Assembly: GCF_013375035.1 (NCBI RefSeq)
Contig: NZ_CP056032.1
Location: 3,452,001-3,516,000 of the forward strand
DNA: 64,000 nt
From: Spirosoma sp. KUDC1026
GTDB taxonomy: Bacteria; Bacteroidota; Bacteroidia; Cytophagales; Spirosomataceae
Reading direction: 5' to 3'
Shown: one piece after another, positions 9,708 through 18,958 of the stretch
Numbering within the stretch: position 1 is the stretch's first letter
How the letters are laid out: each line of letters begins with the position of its first letter
Program-made: the position numbers and the translations under genes
The notes under the pieces: generated by a model
The model's input: only the letters and a program-made list of their open reading frames with translations
What the model was told of the DNA's origin: nothing
Databases searched by the model: none

Positions 9708-10742
9708 ATGATTATTTCTTTTACGCGTCGGCTGCTTCCGTTCCTGTTAACTATTATCGGCGCAGCAGCCTGGGCGCAGTCTACAACCTACGCCACTATT
9801 GGCCACATTGTTCGCACGGACCCCAAACTGAACCAGCTCATTCCGGCGGATGCAAAAATCGAAATTATAGGCGCTGGCTTCGGCCACCTGGAAGGTCCCG
9901 TCTGGGTAAAAGACAGCAACTGCCTGCTGGTGAGTGATACCAAAGCGCAGATCACCTACAAATGGTCGCCAACGAAAGGACTATCGAAATTTTTAGAGAA
10001 CACCGGCTACACCGGTCAGATGCCCTACAGCGAAGAACCCGGCAGCAATGGAATGACGATCGACGGGAAAGGGCGGCTGGTCATGTGCGAACACGGCGAC
10101 CGGCGTGTTGCTGTTCTGAGGCTGGATGGTAAATGGGGGAAACAAACGCTGGCTGATAGTTACCAGGGAAAACGCTTCAGTAGCCCCAACGACATAGTGG
10201 CGCATACGAATGGGAGCCTGTATTTCACCGACCCACCGTATGGCCTGCCGAAAAAAGAGAAAGACCCGACGCGGGAGATGACCGTTAACGGTGTATACCA
10301 GATGATGCCGAATGGTACGGTTAATCGGCTCATCAGCGATATGACGCTGCCCAACGGACTCGCTCTCTCGGCCGACGGAAAAACCCTCTACGTATCCCAA
10401 TCGGATTCGCTGAAGCCGCTCATTCGGGTCTATCCAGTGCTGGCAAATGGCAGCCTGGGGAAAGGTAAGGTCTTTTTCGATGCTACGTCGGTGCCTAAAC
10501 TCCGGGATAAGGAAGTACCGGACGGACTCAAAGCCGACCGCGACGGAAATATCTGGGCGGCTGGTCCGGGAGGGTTGCTGATTATCTCACCCGCGGGTAA
10601 ATTGCTGGGTCGGATTGATACGGGCGAAGTGATTGCCAACTGCGCCTGGGGAGACGACGGTTCGACGCTTTACATTACGTCCAATACGTTCCTCTGCCGG
10701 ATAAAAACCACCGCCAAAGGGATCATACCCGGTAAATTATAA
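9708..10742 (+). CDS. Secreted SMP-30/gluconolactonase-family protein
   Basis: A 344-residue six-bladed propeller enzyme related to gluconolactonase and SMP-30. I chose ATG 9708, which gives a clean signal peptide ending WAQ; an in-frame GTG at 9684 would only add eight residues. Family motifs include FGHLEGPVWV (metal-binding glutamate), KFSSPNDIV-like FSSPNDIVAH, YFTDPPYGLP, LPNGLALSADGKTLYVS and VPDGLKADRDGNIWAAGPGG. The likely reaction is hydrolysis of a sugar lactone in the periplasm. It stands alone, divergent from the Yellow-like gene. Confidence 0.88.
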   Translation: MIISFTRRLLPFLLTIIGAAAWAQSTTYATIGHIVRTDPKLNQLIPADAKIEIIGAGFGHLEGPVWVKDSNCLLVSDTKAQITYKWSPTKGLSKFLENTGYTGQMPYSEEPGSNGMTIDGKGRLVMCEHGDRRVAVLRLDGKWGKQTLADSYQGKRFSSPNDIVAHTNGSLYFTDPPYGLPKKEKDPTREMTVNGVYQMMPNGTVNRLISDMTLPNGLALSADGKTLYVSQSDSLKPLIRVYPVLANGSLGKGKVFFDATSVPKLRDKEVPDGLKADRDGNIWAAGPGGLLIISPAGKLLGRIDTGEVIANCAWGDDGSTLYITSNTFLCRIKTTAKGIIPGKL

Positions 10743-10841
10743 TGAACGAATTAAGGCGAGCCATAAGCGAATCAAGCGGAGTGGCTTGTCTGTGTAGATT
10801 AGCTAACCAAATCAAGCGGCACGATTTTGTCGCTTTTTTTG

Positions 10842-10849
10842 TATATTTG
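10842..10849 (+). promoter_or_regulatory. Candidate -7 box for the second helicase gene
   Basis: TATATTTG matches TAnnTTTG exactly, about 85 bases before the helicase start, after a T-rich stretch. The long leader fits the cold-shock-type regulation of some DEAD-box mRNAs, but that is only inference. Confidence 0.4.
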
Positions 10850-10934
10850 GCATAATGCTATTGGATTACTGTAGCGACTGTTTGCTGGCCAGGATGTTAA
10901 GGTCAGCGTTGTATCACCTTCACAAGCTGTTACC

Positions 10935-12659
10935 TTGACATTTTCTGAATTTAATCTCCACGACGACCTGCTGGCCGGAGTGGACGCCATGAACTACCTG
11001 AAGGCTACACCCATTCAGGAGATGGCCATCCCCAAAATCATTGACGGGCGCGACCTCATCGCCAGCGCCCAGACGGGAACCGGTAAAACAGCGGCCTATC
11101 TGATTCCGCTCCTCGACAAAATCTCCCACGCCGATCACGATCACACCAGTACGCTGATTCTGGTGCCCACGCGGGAACTGGCCAAGCAGATCGACGAACA
11201 GGTCGAAGGATTCGGCTATTTCGTGCAGGCGACCAGTATTGCCATCTACGGGGGCGGCAAGGGCGACGAGTGGGACAAGCAGCGGAAAGCACTTGAAACC
11301 GGTGCTGATATTATCATTGCAACGCCCGGTCGGCTCATTGCCCATATGCAGCTGGGCTACGTTAAGTTCGATAAAATCAGCTATCTGGTGCTGGACGAAG
11401 CCGATAAGATGCTCGATATGGGCTTCTCGGACGACATTCTGAACATCGTTGACAAGATTCCAAAAGAGCGGCAGACACTCTTATTTTCGGCTACGATGCC
11501 GAACAAGATCCGGGAGTTTTCGAAGCGGATTCTGAATGAGCCGGAAGAAATTCGACTGGCGGTATCGAAGCCCGCAGCTGGTATCGATCAGCAGTTTTAC
11601 ATGGCGTACGATAATCAGAAGCTGCCGCTGCTGGCGCATCTGATTAAAAACAGTCCGACGCCGGTGAATAACATGGTCCTGTTCACGTCGCGCAAATCGG
11701 AGGTGAACGGTATCGTCCGGACGTTGAGCAAACTGGGGTACGAAGCCCGCGGTATCAGCTCGGATCTGGACCAGGACGACCGCGAAGTGGTACTGCGTGA
11801 TTTCAAAAATAAAGCCTTCCCGATTCTGGTCGCCACCGACGTGCTGTCGCGGGGGATCGATATCGACAATCTGACGCACGTTGTCAACTACGACATTCCG
11901 CGCGACGCCGAGGATTACGTGCACCGGATTGGTCGTACGGCCCGGGCCGCCACGACTGGAACCGCTATTACGTTCGTCAGTGATCAGGATCAGCGCCGGG
12001 TGGTGAATATCGAAAAACTCATCGAACGCGAACTGGACAAACGGTCAGTAACCGAAGAGCTGGGTATGGGCAAAGCGCCCGAATTTGACCCTCGTCGGTT
12101 CGGCGGCCCCCGCGACAAGAACAGCCAGGGCCGGGGCAAGGACCGGAACCGGGGCCGCGGTGATCGTCCTGAGCGCCCCCGCTCGTCAACCTCTTCTGAA
12201 CAAAGCGAAACCGGCGAACCCAAAGCAAACAACAACCGTCGGCGCAACAACCGCCGGTCCGGTCAGGATAGACCCGGTCAGGATAGACCCGGTCAGGACA
12301 GACCCGGTCAGGACAGACCCGGTCAGGACAGACCCGGTCAGGACAGACCCGGTCAGGACAGACCCGGTCAGGAAAGACCCGGTCAGACTGAGCCCCGGCA
12401 TATAAACGCTGAACAGCCTGGTTCCGGCCCAACGGGCGATGGCGTAGAAAGCGGACATCTGGAAGGGGTACCGCCAACCCTGACCCACCCGTCGGACAGT
12501 ACCTCTGGTCAGGCATTGGGCGCGTTTGCCGGTAAGGCCGACGGGGAAACCGGAGCCAAACCTAAACGCCGGAAAAAACGTCGTCGCGGACCGAAGCGGG
12601 AAGGCGAGGGGAATACCCAGCCGACCGCCGATCAGTCGCCCGCGCCCGTCACCGAATAG
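10935..12659 (+). CDS. DEAD-box RNA helicase with long basic tail
   Basis: A 574-residue RNA helicase of the RhlE/CshA/DeaD type. It probably starts at TTG 10935, giving TFSEFNLHDDLL, the usual Q-motif lead-in; no ATG is available before residue 17. Motifs are ATPIQ, Walker A AQTGTGKT, PTRELA, DEAD in LVLDEADKM, SAT, and HRIGRTARA. From about residue 385 the tail is disordered and basic, with a GQDRP repeat and a lysine/arginine cluster (KPKRRKKRRRGPKR). Such tails bind RNA nonspecifically. The role is probably RNA turnover or ribosome assembly, perhaps in the cold. A strong terminator follows. Confidence 0.9.
   Translation: MTFSEFNLHDDLLAGVDAMNYLKATPIQEMAIPKIIDGRDLIASAQTGTGKTAAYLIPLLDKISHADHDHTSTLILVPTRELAKQIDEQVEGFGYFVQATSIAIYGGGKGDEWDKQRKALETGADIIIATPGRLIAHMQLGYVKFDKISYLVLDEADKMLDMGFSDDILNIVDKIPKERQTLLFSATMPNKIREFSKRILNEPEEIRLAVSKPAAGIDQQFYMAYDNQKLPLLAHLIKNSPTPVNNMVLFTSRKSEVNGIVRTLSKLGYEARGISSDLDQDDREVVLRDFKNKAFPILVATDVLSRGIDIDNLTHVVNYDIPRDAEDYVHRIGRTARAATTGTAITFVSDQDQRRVVNIEKLIERELDKRSVTEELGMGKAPEFDPRRFGGPRDKNSQGRGKDRNRGRGDRPERPRSSTSSEQSETGEPKANNNRRRNNRRSGQDRPGQDRPGQDRPGQDRPGQDRPGQDRPGQDRPGQERPGQTEPRHINAEQPGSGPTGDGVESGHLEGVPPTLTHPSDSTSGQALGAFAGKADGETGAKPKRRKKRRRGPKREGEGNTQPTADQSPAPVTE
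12261..12380 (+). repeat. 15-bp tandem repeat (minisatellite) within helicase
   Basis: Eight in-frame copies of GGTCAGGAcAGACCC, differing by one base in three copies, with a decayed ninth copy at 12381-12395. They encode GQDRP repeats in the helicase tail. The near identity suggests recent expansion, and the length probably varies between strains. Confidence 0.95.
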
Positions 12660-12685
12660 ACTGATAACTAGCTCGATCAGGAGCG

Positions 12686-12724
12686 AAAAGCGCCCAGCTT
12701 CTCTGTGTAAGCCGGGCGCTTTTA
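12686..12724 (+). terminator. Rho-independent terminator of helicase gene
   Basis: AAAAGCGCCC and GGGCGCTTTT arms with inner pairing GCTT/AAGC, followed by a T-rich tail, 27 bp after the helicase stop. Confidence 0.85.
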
Positions 12725-12791
12725 TTTGTTGTGGCTTCACATAAGTTCAAAATAATATTTTGGGGTTGAACGGAGCGCCAAGCGGATTGTG

Positions 12792-12799
12792 TATTTTTG
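12792..12799 (+). promoter_or_regulatory. Candidate -7 box for the amidohydrolase operon
   Basis: TATTTTTG matches TAnnTTTG, about 36 bases before ATG 12835. A GTTGAA element 23 bases upstream is a poor -33 candidate. Confidence 0.4.
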
Positions 12800-12834
12800 C
12801 CAGTTACCAACCCAATCATCAACTGGTAAATTAC

Positions 12835-15800
12835 ATGATAAAACATTTCCTGACAGGACTGTTTGTGGCCAGCCTGGCCTACGGGGCAATGGCACAAACG
12901 ACGTTCCCGAACAATGGGGTGTACGACGAGCGACCGGGGGTATATGCCTTCACCAATGCCACCATCGTCGTCGACCCAAAAACAACCCTGCAAAACGCGA
13001 CGCTGCTCATCCGGAACGGGCGCGTCGAAGCCGTTGGTACCAACGTAACCCTGCCGGCCGGGGTGGTAGCTACCGACCTGAAAGGCAAGCGGATCTACCC
13101 TGGCCTGGTCGAGATCGACTCAGACTACGGCATGCCTGAAATCCGGCGTGCACCCGGTGGCGGTGGCCGCGGTGGGGCTCCCCAGCTGGAGTCGAACAAG
13201 AAGGGACCCTATTACTGGAACCAGGCCGTTCAGCCCGAAAACGAAGCCAGTCTGCTGTTCAAAGCCGATGAGAAAAAAGCCGACGAACTGCGGAAACTGG
13301 GCTTCGGCGCTACGCTCACCCACAACCACGATGGGATTATCCGCGGCACGGGCGCGCTGGTGACCCTGGCCGACGACCGGGAGAATAGGGTGGTGCTGAT
13401 GCCTACCGCAACGACGCACTACTCGTTCAGCAAAGGCAGCTCGACGCAGACCAGTCCCAACTCCATGATGGGAACGGTTGCCGTGATCCGGCAGGCACTG
13501 TACGACGCCGACTGGTACAAACGGGCGGGTAGCAAAGAGCAGGCAAACCTCTCGCTCGACGCCCTGAACCGGGGCATGGCGCTTCCCGCCATTTTCGAAG
13601 CCAACGACAAGCTGGGTATCCTGCGGGCCGACAAAATAGGGGATGAGTTTAACACGCAGTATATCATCCGGAGCACGGGCGATGAATACCAGCGGCTGGA
13701 CGAAGTGAAAGCTACGGGCGCGTCGCTGATCGTACCCGTTAACTTTCCGCAGCCTTACGACGTTGAAGATCCCTGGGATGCAGACAACGTATCGCTGGCC
13801 GAAATGAAGCACTGGGAAATGGCTCCCATGAACGCTGGTCGGCTGGTGGCTGTTAATATCCCATTCGCGCTGACAACGGCCGGACTACGGAACAAGATCG
13901 ATTTCTGGGCGAACCTACGCAAAGCCATCGAAAACGGCCTGTCGGAAGAAAAAGCTCTCGAAGCCCTGACGACCATGCCGGCTCGCCTGATTCGCGCCGA
14001 GAATCTGGTCGGCACGCTGCAAAAAGGCCGCGTGGCGAACTTCATCATTACGTCGGGTAACCTGTTCAGTCCCGATAACGTGATTTACGAAAACTGGATT
14101 CAGGGTAAGCAGTACATCATCGGTCAGAAAGACGCCACCGACCTGCGGGGAAGCTGGACGCTGGCTATCGCCGATCAGCCCGCACTGAAGCTGAACATCA
14201 CTGGTAAATCGCCCGAGAAACTGGAGTACCAGATTCAGGCTGATACCGTAAAAATTACGCCGAAAGTTGTGCTGAACAACGACTTCATGTCGATTCAGGC
14301 GCAGCTGAACCGGCGCCGTCCCGGTACGACCCGCCTGACGGGGTACCGCACCAGCCCAACGACCTTCAAAGGCGATGGCGAAACGCCAGACGGTAAGAAA
14401 GTAAGCTGGACAGCTACGCGCACTGGTGATGCTCCCGAGACGGGCAGTCCACGGTCCACGTCGGCTGTTTCCACGTCGGCCGTATCCACGTCGGTAACTT
14501 CTACGACGGGCCTGGCGAGTTTACCCGCCAGCGCTACGGCGGTGATCTATCCGTTCGTGGGGATGGGCAATGCGACCAAGCCCAAAGCCGAAAATACGCT
14601 GTTTAAAAACGCGACCGTCTGGACCAACGAGAAAGACGGTATCCTGACCAACGCCGATGTGTACGTCGTAAACGGCAAGATCAGCCAGGTTGGTAAGAAC
14701 CTGTCGGCTCCATCGGGTGCGAAAGTCGTTGACGCTACGGGTAAACACCTGACCAGCGGCATCATCGACGAACACTCGCACATTGCGCTGCTATCCGTGA
14801 ACGAAGGCTCGCAGTCGAGCACGGCCGAGGTACGCATGGCCGACGTCGTAAACTCGGAAGACATCAATATCTACCGGCAACTGGCGGGTGGCGTCACGGC
14901 CTCGCAACTGCTGCACGGCTCGGCCAACGCCATCGGTGGGCAGTCGGCAATGGTCAAATTGAAATGGGGTGAAGCGCCTGACGCCATGCTGGTCAAAGGT
15001 GCCGATGGCTTCATCAAGTTTGCTCTCGGCGAGAACGTAAAACAGGCCAACTACCCCAACCCGAACGTACTGACACGTTTCCCGCAGAGCCGGATGGGGG
15101 TGGAGCAGGTGTATATGGATCACTTCACCCGCGCTCGTGAGTACGGCAAGCAATGGAGCGATTACAACGGTCTGAATAAAAAAGATAAAGCAAGCGCCCA
15201 GGCGCCCCGCCGGGATCTGGAACTCGACGCCCTGGCTGAAATCCTGAACAAGAAACGCTTCATCACCTGCCACTCCTACGTCCAGTCGGAGATTAACATG
15301 CTGATGAAACTGGCCGACTCGCTGGGCTTTAAAGTCAACACGTTTACGCACATTCTGGAAGGCTACAAACTGGCCGACAAAATGGCGAAACATGGCGTGG
15401 GCGGTTCGTCCTTCGCCGACTGGTGGGCCTACAAAATGGAGGTGAAAGACGCTATTCCGTACAATGCCGCGCTGATGCACCGGCAGGGCGTAACGGTGTC
15501 GATCAATTCGGATGACGCCGAAATGGCCCGTCGCCTGAACCAGGAAGCGGCTAAAACCGTGGAATACGGTGGCATGAGCGAAGAAGACGCCTGGAAAATG
15601 GTAACGCTCAACCCCGCCAAACTCCTGCACCTCGACAGCCGCATGGGTAGCGTGAAAGCGGGCAAAGACGCCGATCTGGTGCTCTGGAATACCAGCCCCC
15701 TGGCGATCTATGCCCGTCCTGAAATCACGATGATCGACGGCACGGTGTATTTCAGCCTGAAAGATGAGGACGCTAAACGCGACGCGATGCAGACCGAACG

Positions 15801-15939
15801 CGCCCGGCTGATCCAGAAAATGCTGTCGGCGAAGTCGGGTGGTACGTCTACCCAACGCCCCAACTTCCGGCGCGCCCGGATGTGGCACTGCGAAGACATT
15901 GAAGGTATGATGGCCGAAGGCGAAGAAGAAGGAAAATAA
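12835..15939 (+). CDS. Large secreted amidohydrolase with two amidohydrolase-like halves
   Basis: A 1034-residue exported protein. ATG 12835 gives the signal peptide MIKHFLTGLFVASLAYGAMA; further upstream codons are not needed. The first half looks like an imidazolonepropionase-type fold without the metal motif, reading YPGLVEIDSDYG where HxH is expected. The second half, from about residue 595, has the full set: GIIDEHSHIA with the HxH metal site, a TCHSY and FTHILEG histidine pair, and INSDDAE with the metal aspartate. It therefore looks like one catalytic and one degenerate domain. Substrate is unknown; a cyclic amide or dipeptide is typical. It is the first gene of a two-gene operon. Confidence 0.88.
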   Translation: MIKHFLTGLFVASLAYGAMAQTTFPNNGVYDERPGVYAFTNATIVVDPKTTLQNATLLIRNGRVEAVGTNVTLPAGVVATDLKGKRIYPGLVEIDSDYGMPEIRRAPGGGGRGGAPQLESNKKGPYYWNQAVQPENEASLLFKADEKKADELRKLGFGATLTHNHDGIIRGTGALVTLADDRENRVVLMPTATTHYSFSKGSSTQTSPNSMMGTVAVIRQALYDADWYKRAGSKEQANLSLDALNRGMALPAIFEANDKLGILRADKIGDEFNTQYIIRSTGDEYQRLDEVKATGASLIVPVNFPQPYDVEDPWDADNVSLAEMKHWEMAPMNAGRLVAVNIPFALTTAGLRNKIDFWANLRKAIENGLSEEKALEALTTMPARLIRAENLVGTLQKGRVANFIITSGNLFSPDNVIYENWIQGKQYIIGQKDATDLRGSWTLAIADQPALKLNITGKSPEKLEYQIQADTVKITPKVVLNNDFMSIQAQLNRRRPGTTRLTGYRTSPTTFKGDGETPDGKKVSWTATRTGDAPETGSPRSTSAVSTSAVSTSVTSTTGLASLPASATAVIYPFVGMGNATKPKAENTLFKNATVWTNEKDGILTNADVYVVNGKISQVGKNLSAPSGAKVVDATGKHLTSGIIDEHSHIALLSVNEGSQSSTAEVRMADVVNSEDINIYRQLAGGVTASQLLHGSANAIGGQSAMVKLKWGEAPDAMLVKGADGFIKFALGENVKQANYPNPNVLTRFPQSRMGVEQVYMDHFTRAREYGKQWSDYNGLNKKDKASAQAPRRDLELDALAEILNKKRFITCHSYVQSEINMLMKLADSLGFKVNTFTHILEGYKLADKMAKHGVGGSSFADWWAYKMEVKDAIPYNAALMHRQGVTVSINSDDAEMARRLNQEAAKTVEYGGMSEEDAWKMVTLNPAKLLHLDSRMGSVKAGKDADLVLWNTSPLAIYARPEITMIDGTVYFSLKDEDAKRDAMQTERARLIQKMLSAKSGGTSTQRPNFRRARMWHCEDIEGMMAEGEEEGK

Positions 15940-15946
15940 GCCACCG

Positions 15947-17251
15947 ATGAAGAAACTATTTATTTCAATACTGACGCTGGCATCGCTTACGGGCTATGCG
16001 CAGAACCCTGCCCCCGCCAAACCGCAGGCCAAGACCATCGCGCTTACGGGCGGAACGGTCCACGTTGGGAACGGGCAGGTTATCCAGAACGGGATTGTCC
16101 TGTTTGACAAAGGAGTGATCACGAACGTGGTCGACGGTACGCTGGTCAAGCTGAACCTGAGCAACGACGTTGAGGTCATCGACGTAGCGGGGAAACACGT
16201 CTACCCCGGCCTGATCTCACCCGCATCGACGGTGGGCCTGCAGGAGTTTGCCTCCGTCCGCGCGACGGTCGACATGCGCGAGATTGGTATCCTGAACCCC
16301 AACATCCGGGCCCTGATCGCCTACAACACCGATTCCGAGATCATCCCTACGATCCGAAACAACGGCGTCCTGCTCACCCAGGCAACGCCCCAGGGTGGTA
16401 CGGTATCGGGCAGTTCGAGCGTGATGATGACCGACGGCTGGAACTGGGAAGATGCCGCGCTGAAAAAAGACGACGGTATCTGGCTGAACTGGCCGACGTA
16501 TTTCTCCCGCAGCTTCAACTTTGAGGATTTTACGGTAACGCTCCGGCGGGATGAGAAACGTAACGAAGCGATTGCGGCCCTGAAGGCCACCTTTGCCGAC
16601 GCCAAAGCCTACTCGGCGGTCAAAAACCAGACGCCGATGAACCTTAAGCTGGAAGCCATGCGTGGCCTGTTCTCCGGCGCGCAGAACCTCTACGTCCGCG
16701 CCGACTACGGCAAGGACATCATCGAAGCCGTCAACTTCGCCAAATCGATGGGTGTACAGAAAGTGGTAATCGTAGGGGGGGAAGAAGCCAACCGGGTCGT
16801 TACGTTCCTGAAAGAAAATAACGTGCCGGTCATCCTGAGCGCTCTGCATCGCCTGCCGAATCGTGAGGACGAAGACGTGGACCTGCCGTATCGTATGCCA
16901 GGTATCCTGCAGAAAGCGGGGGTACTGGTGGGCCTGAGCTACGCCGAAGAGTGGTGGCGGACCCGTAACCTGCCGTTCCTGGCGGGCACAGCCGCTGGCT
17001 TCGGTATCACCGACCGCGAAGAAGCGTTGAAGCTCGTTACGTCGAACAACGCCAAAATCCTGGGCGTTGACAACGCAGTTGGTACGCTGGAAAAAGGCAA
17101 ACACGCTACCTTGTTCGTCTCGGCGGGTGATGCCCTCGATATGCGCACAAACGTCGTAGAACAGGTCTTTATCCAGGGCCGCAAAGTTAACCTGGACGAC
17201 CGACACAAACGCCTGTACAAAACGTACAAAGACAAGTTCGAACAGAAGTAA
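15947..17251 (+). CDS. Secreted amidohydrolase-fold protein lacking the HxH metal motif
   Basis: A 434-residue exported protein (signal peptide MKKLFISILTLASLTGYAQ), seven bases after the preceding amidohydrolase. It has the composite beta-sandwich start (GGTVHVGNGQVIQNGIVLF) and the family ending LGVDNAVGTLEKGKHATLFV. However, the metal-binding HxH after YPGL is replaced by ISPAST. It resembles the first, degenerate half of its neighbour. It is probably a non-catalytic partner or regulator of the larger protein; this is inference. A perfect palindrome lies just after its stop. Confidence 0.85.
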   Translation: MKKLFISILTLASLTGYAQNPAPAKPQAKTIALTGGTVHVGNGQVIQNGIVLFDKGVITNVVDGTLVKLNLSNDVEVIDVAGKHVYPGLISPASTVGLQEFASVRATVDMREIGILNPNIRALIAYNTDSEIIPTIRNNGVLLTQATPQGGTVSGSSSVMMTDGWNWEDAALKKDDGIWLNWPTYFSRSFNFEDFTVTLRRDEKRNEAIAALKATFADAKAYSAVKNQTPMNLKLEAMRGLFSGAQNLYVRADYGKDIIEAVNFAKSMGVQKVVIVGGEEANRVVTFLKENNVPVILSALHRLPNREDEDVDLPYRMPGILQKAGVLVGLSYAEEWWRTRNLPFLAGTAAGFGITDREEALKLVTSNNAKILGVDNAVGTLEKGKHATLFVSAGDALDMRTNVVEQVFIQGRKVNLDDRHKRLYKTYKDKFEQK

Positions 17252-17254
17252 GAT

Positions 17255-17316
17255 TTGACAGGATTACAGGATTTGAAGGATTTTATAAAATCCTTCAAAT
17301 CCTGTAATCCTGTCAA
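17255..17316. repeat. 62-bp perfect palindrome (REP-like), likely terminator
   Basis: Two 31-base arms with no spacer, TTGACAGGATTACAGG... and its exact complement, begin three bases after the amidohydrolase stop and run into an A-run on the plus strand. The same arm core occurs at 8319-8347 as part of a less perfect palindrome, so this belongs to a dispersed repeat family. Confidence 0.9.
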
Positions 17317-17388
17317 AAAAAGGGCGGCCGGTGGGTTGCCTTTTTTTTTTTAGAGCTTTCGTGCTCACCGCCGTATCACTTTCCTGCT

Positions 17389-18570
17389 ATGATTACAATC
17401 CGCATCGATGATAGAGATGCCAGCCTGCTCACCGTTTCTTTTCCCGAAGATCCCATCGGCAACGACCTCATCCGGGAAGTGCCCGGGCGACGCTGAAGCT
17501 ACAGCCGCCGGTGCTGGGTGGTGCCCAATAGTCGGGAAAACGTAGTAAAGATTGGGCAGTACTTTGGGCGTGACTACTGCCGCTTCGATGAGGCCGTTGT
17601 GCGGCTCTACAAACCAGCAGCAACCCCCGCCGAGGTAGAGCAGGCGACCAACCCGCCCTGGCCTCCCGTCAGCAAACAGCGAGTCACAGCACGTCGACTA
17701 CCCTTTCGCTGCGCACCGCCCCGTCATGAATATGATCGGCATCCGGTTATCGTGGCTGTATCCAATGCCCTGCGGGTACAGGCGTACAGCTACAAGACCC
17801 TGAAAAATTACCAGCAGGCGCTGATTACGCTGATTCGTTACCTGGGCCACAAGCTAATAGAGGAACTGACGAAACCGCAGTACCAGCAATACCTGCTTTA
17901 CCTGGTTGAAAAACGCCGATTCAGTAGCGCAACCCTCAATGTACATATCAACGCCTGGAAATTCTACCAGGAAAAAGTCCTGCAGCGCGACAAAGAATAC
18001 TACGATGTCGATTACCCGCGTCAGGCTGTTAAGCTGCCGACGGTATACAGCGTAGACGAGGTTAAAGCAATTTTTAAGGTGACGACGAGTCTGAAATACC
18101 GGACGCTGTTTCAACTGGTGTATGCGACGGGACTGCGGTTAAGCGAAGTGACCAGCCTGCGCCTGACCGATCTGGATCGCGTTCGGCGGCTGATCACCGT
18201 TAGGGGTGGCAAAGGTCGTAAAGACCGTATCGTCATGCTGACTGATAAGCTGGAGAACGCTATCGATACCTATCTGTCCCGGTATAAGCCCCGGAAGTAT
18301 TTGTTCGAGGACGCCGAAAACCAGGAACCGCTGGTCAATCGGACGGTACAACAGGTATATAGCGACGTGGTTCAGTTTGCGGGCATTACCAAACGGGGTG
18401 GTATCCATACGCTACGTCACTCATTTGCTACCCACCTGCTCGAGTCCGGTACTGACATAAGGTACATTCAACAGTTGCTGGGTCATGAAAATATCCTGAC
18501 GACCATGCGGTACACCCACGTAACAGCCGACAAAATCAGAACACTTAAAAGCCCACTGGATGATCTATAG
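17389..18570 (+). pseudogene. Tyrosine recombinase/integrase interrupted by an in-frame TGA
   Basis: ATG 17389 opens a frame that runs in register to the stop at 18570 except for TGA at 17494-17496. The flanking reading, VPGRR-stop-SYSRRCWVVPN, matches a motif common in Cytophagales integrases where the interrupted position is tryptophan (TGG). So a single G-to-A change is likely. The rest is intact: core-binding domain (NYQQALITLIRYLGHKL), catalytic R in ATGLRLSEV, lysine in GGKGRKDR, HTLRHSFATHLLESG, LLGHENI and Y in TMRYTHV. GTG 17518 could restart translation and give a 350-residue protein with all catalytic residues, so activity may survive. The ending KSPLDDL resembles XerC/IntI-like recombinases, but the IntI-specific insert before HTLRH is absent. 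Confidence 0.75.
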
Positions 18571-18796
18571 TCGGGTCATGCCGCCGGAGAAGCGGGCGAA
18601 GCTGCGACAGGCTGAGGAAGCGGCTTTTAAGCGTATACCCCCTGGTGTAGCGTTTCATCACGAGTCGACGCCGGTTGTAGCGGCCCCGTGAGTCGATCTG
18701 ATACAGGTGTTTATCAGCTCCAAAGAAGTAATTTGGATAGCCGTCAATGTCCCAACACCGGATAATCAATTCAGGGTCAACTACCATTCTGTTCAT
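18545..18796 (-). CDS. Small hypothetical protein, NUMOD/phage-type motif
   Basis: An 83-residue basic protein overlapping the integrase end by 26 bp on the opposite strand. It contains YQIDSRGRYNRRRLVMKRYT, which resembles the short substrate-recognition repeats found beside HNH nucleases in phages. No nuclease core is present. Part of the evidence for it being real is the protein-like composition. It may be a remnant linked to the integrase element. Function unknown. Confidence 0.5.
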   Translation of the reverse strand: MNRMVVDPELIIRCWDIDGYPNYFFGADKHLYQIDSRGRYNRRRLVMKRYTRGYTLKSRFLSLSQLRPLLRRHDPTIDHPVGF

Positions 18797-18958
18797 GACG
18801 TAAAAATACGATTCTCGTTTGGAAACGATGACCCATTGGGTTTACTTTGAACGGCAACGACAAGCCTACAAATCCAGTTGAGCAGTAGGCCTTTCGCGGA
18901 ACTACAAAATGCTAACAATGAGACTTTTGTATTTCCGCGACTTTGCGTATAATAGTAT

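Noticed and set aside
12186-12516. Repeat-rich minus-strand frames (DRVCP and LTGSV repeats)
   Set aside because: They are translations of the 15-bp minisatellite on the wrong strand; the helicase frame explains the region.
14791-15888. Long minus-strand frame of 365 codons
   Set aside because: Antisense to the catalytic half of the amidohydrolase; histidine- and valine-rich translation typical of a GC-rich shadow.
17389-18570. Canonical integron integrase IntI
   Set aside because: The catalytic part resembles XerC/IntI in its ending, but the extra IntI-specific segment before the HTLRH motif is not visible and the N-terminal motif is that of Cytophagales phage-type integrases.
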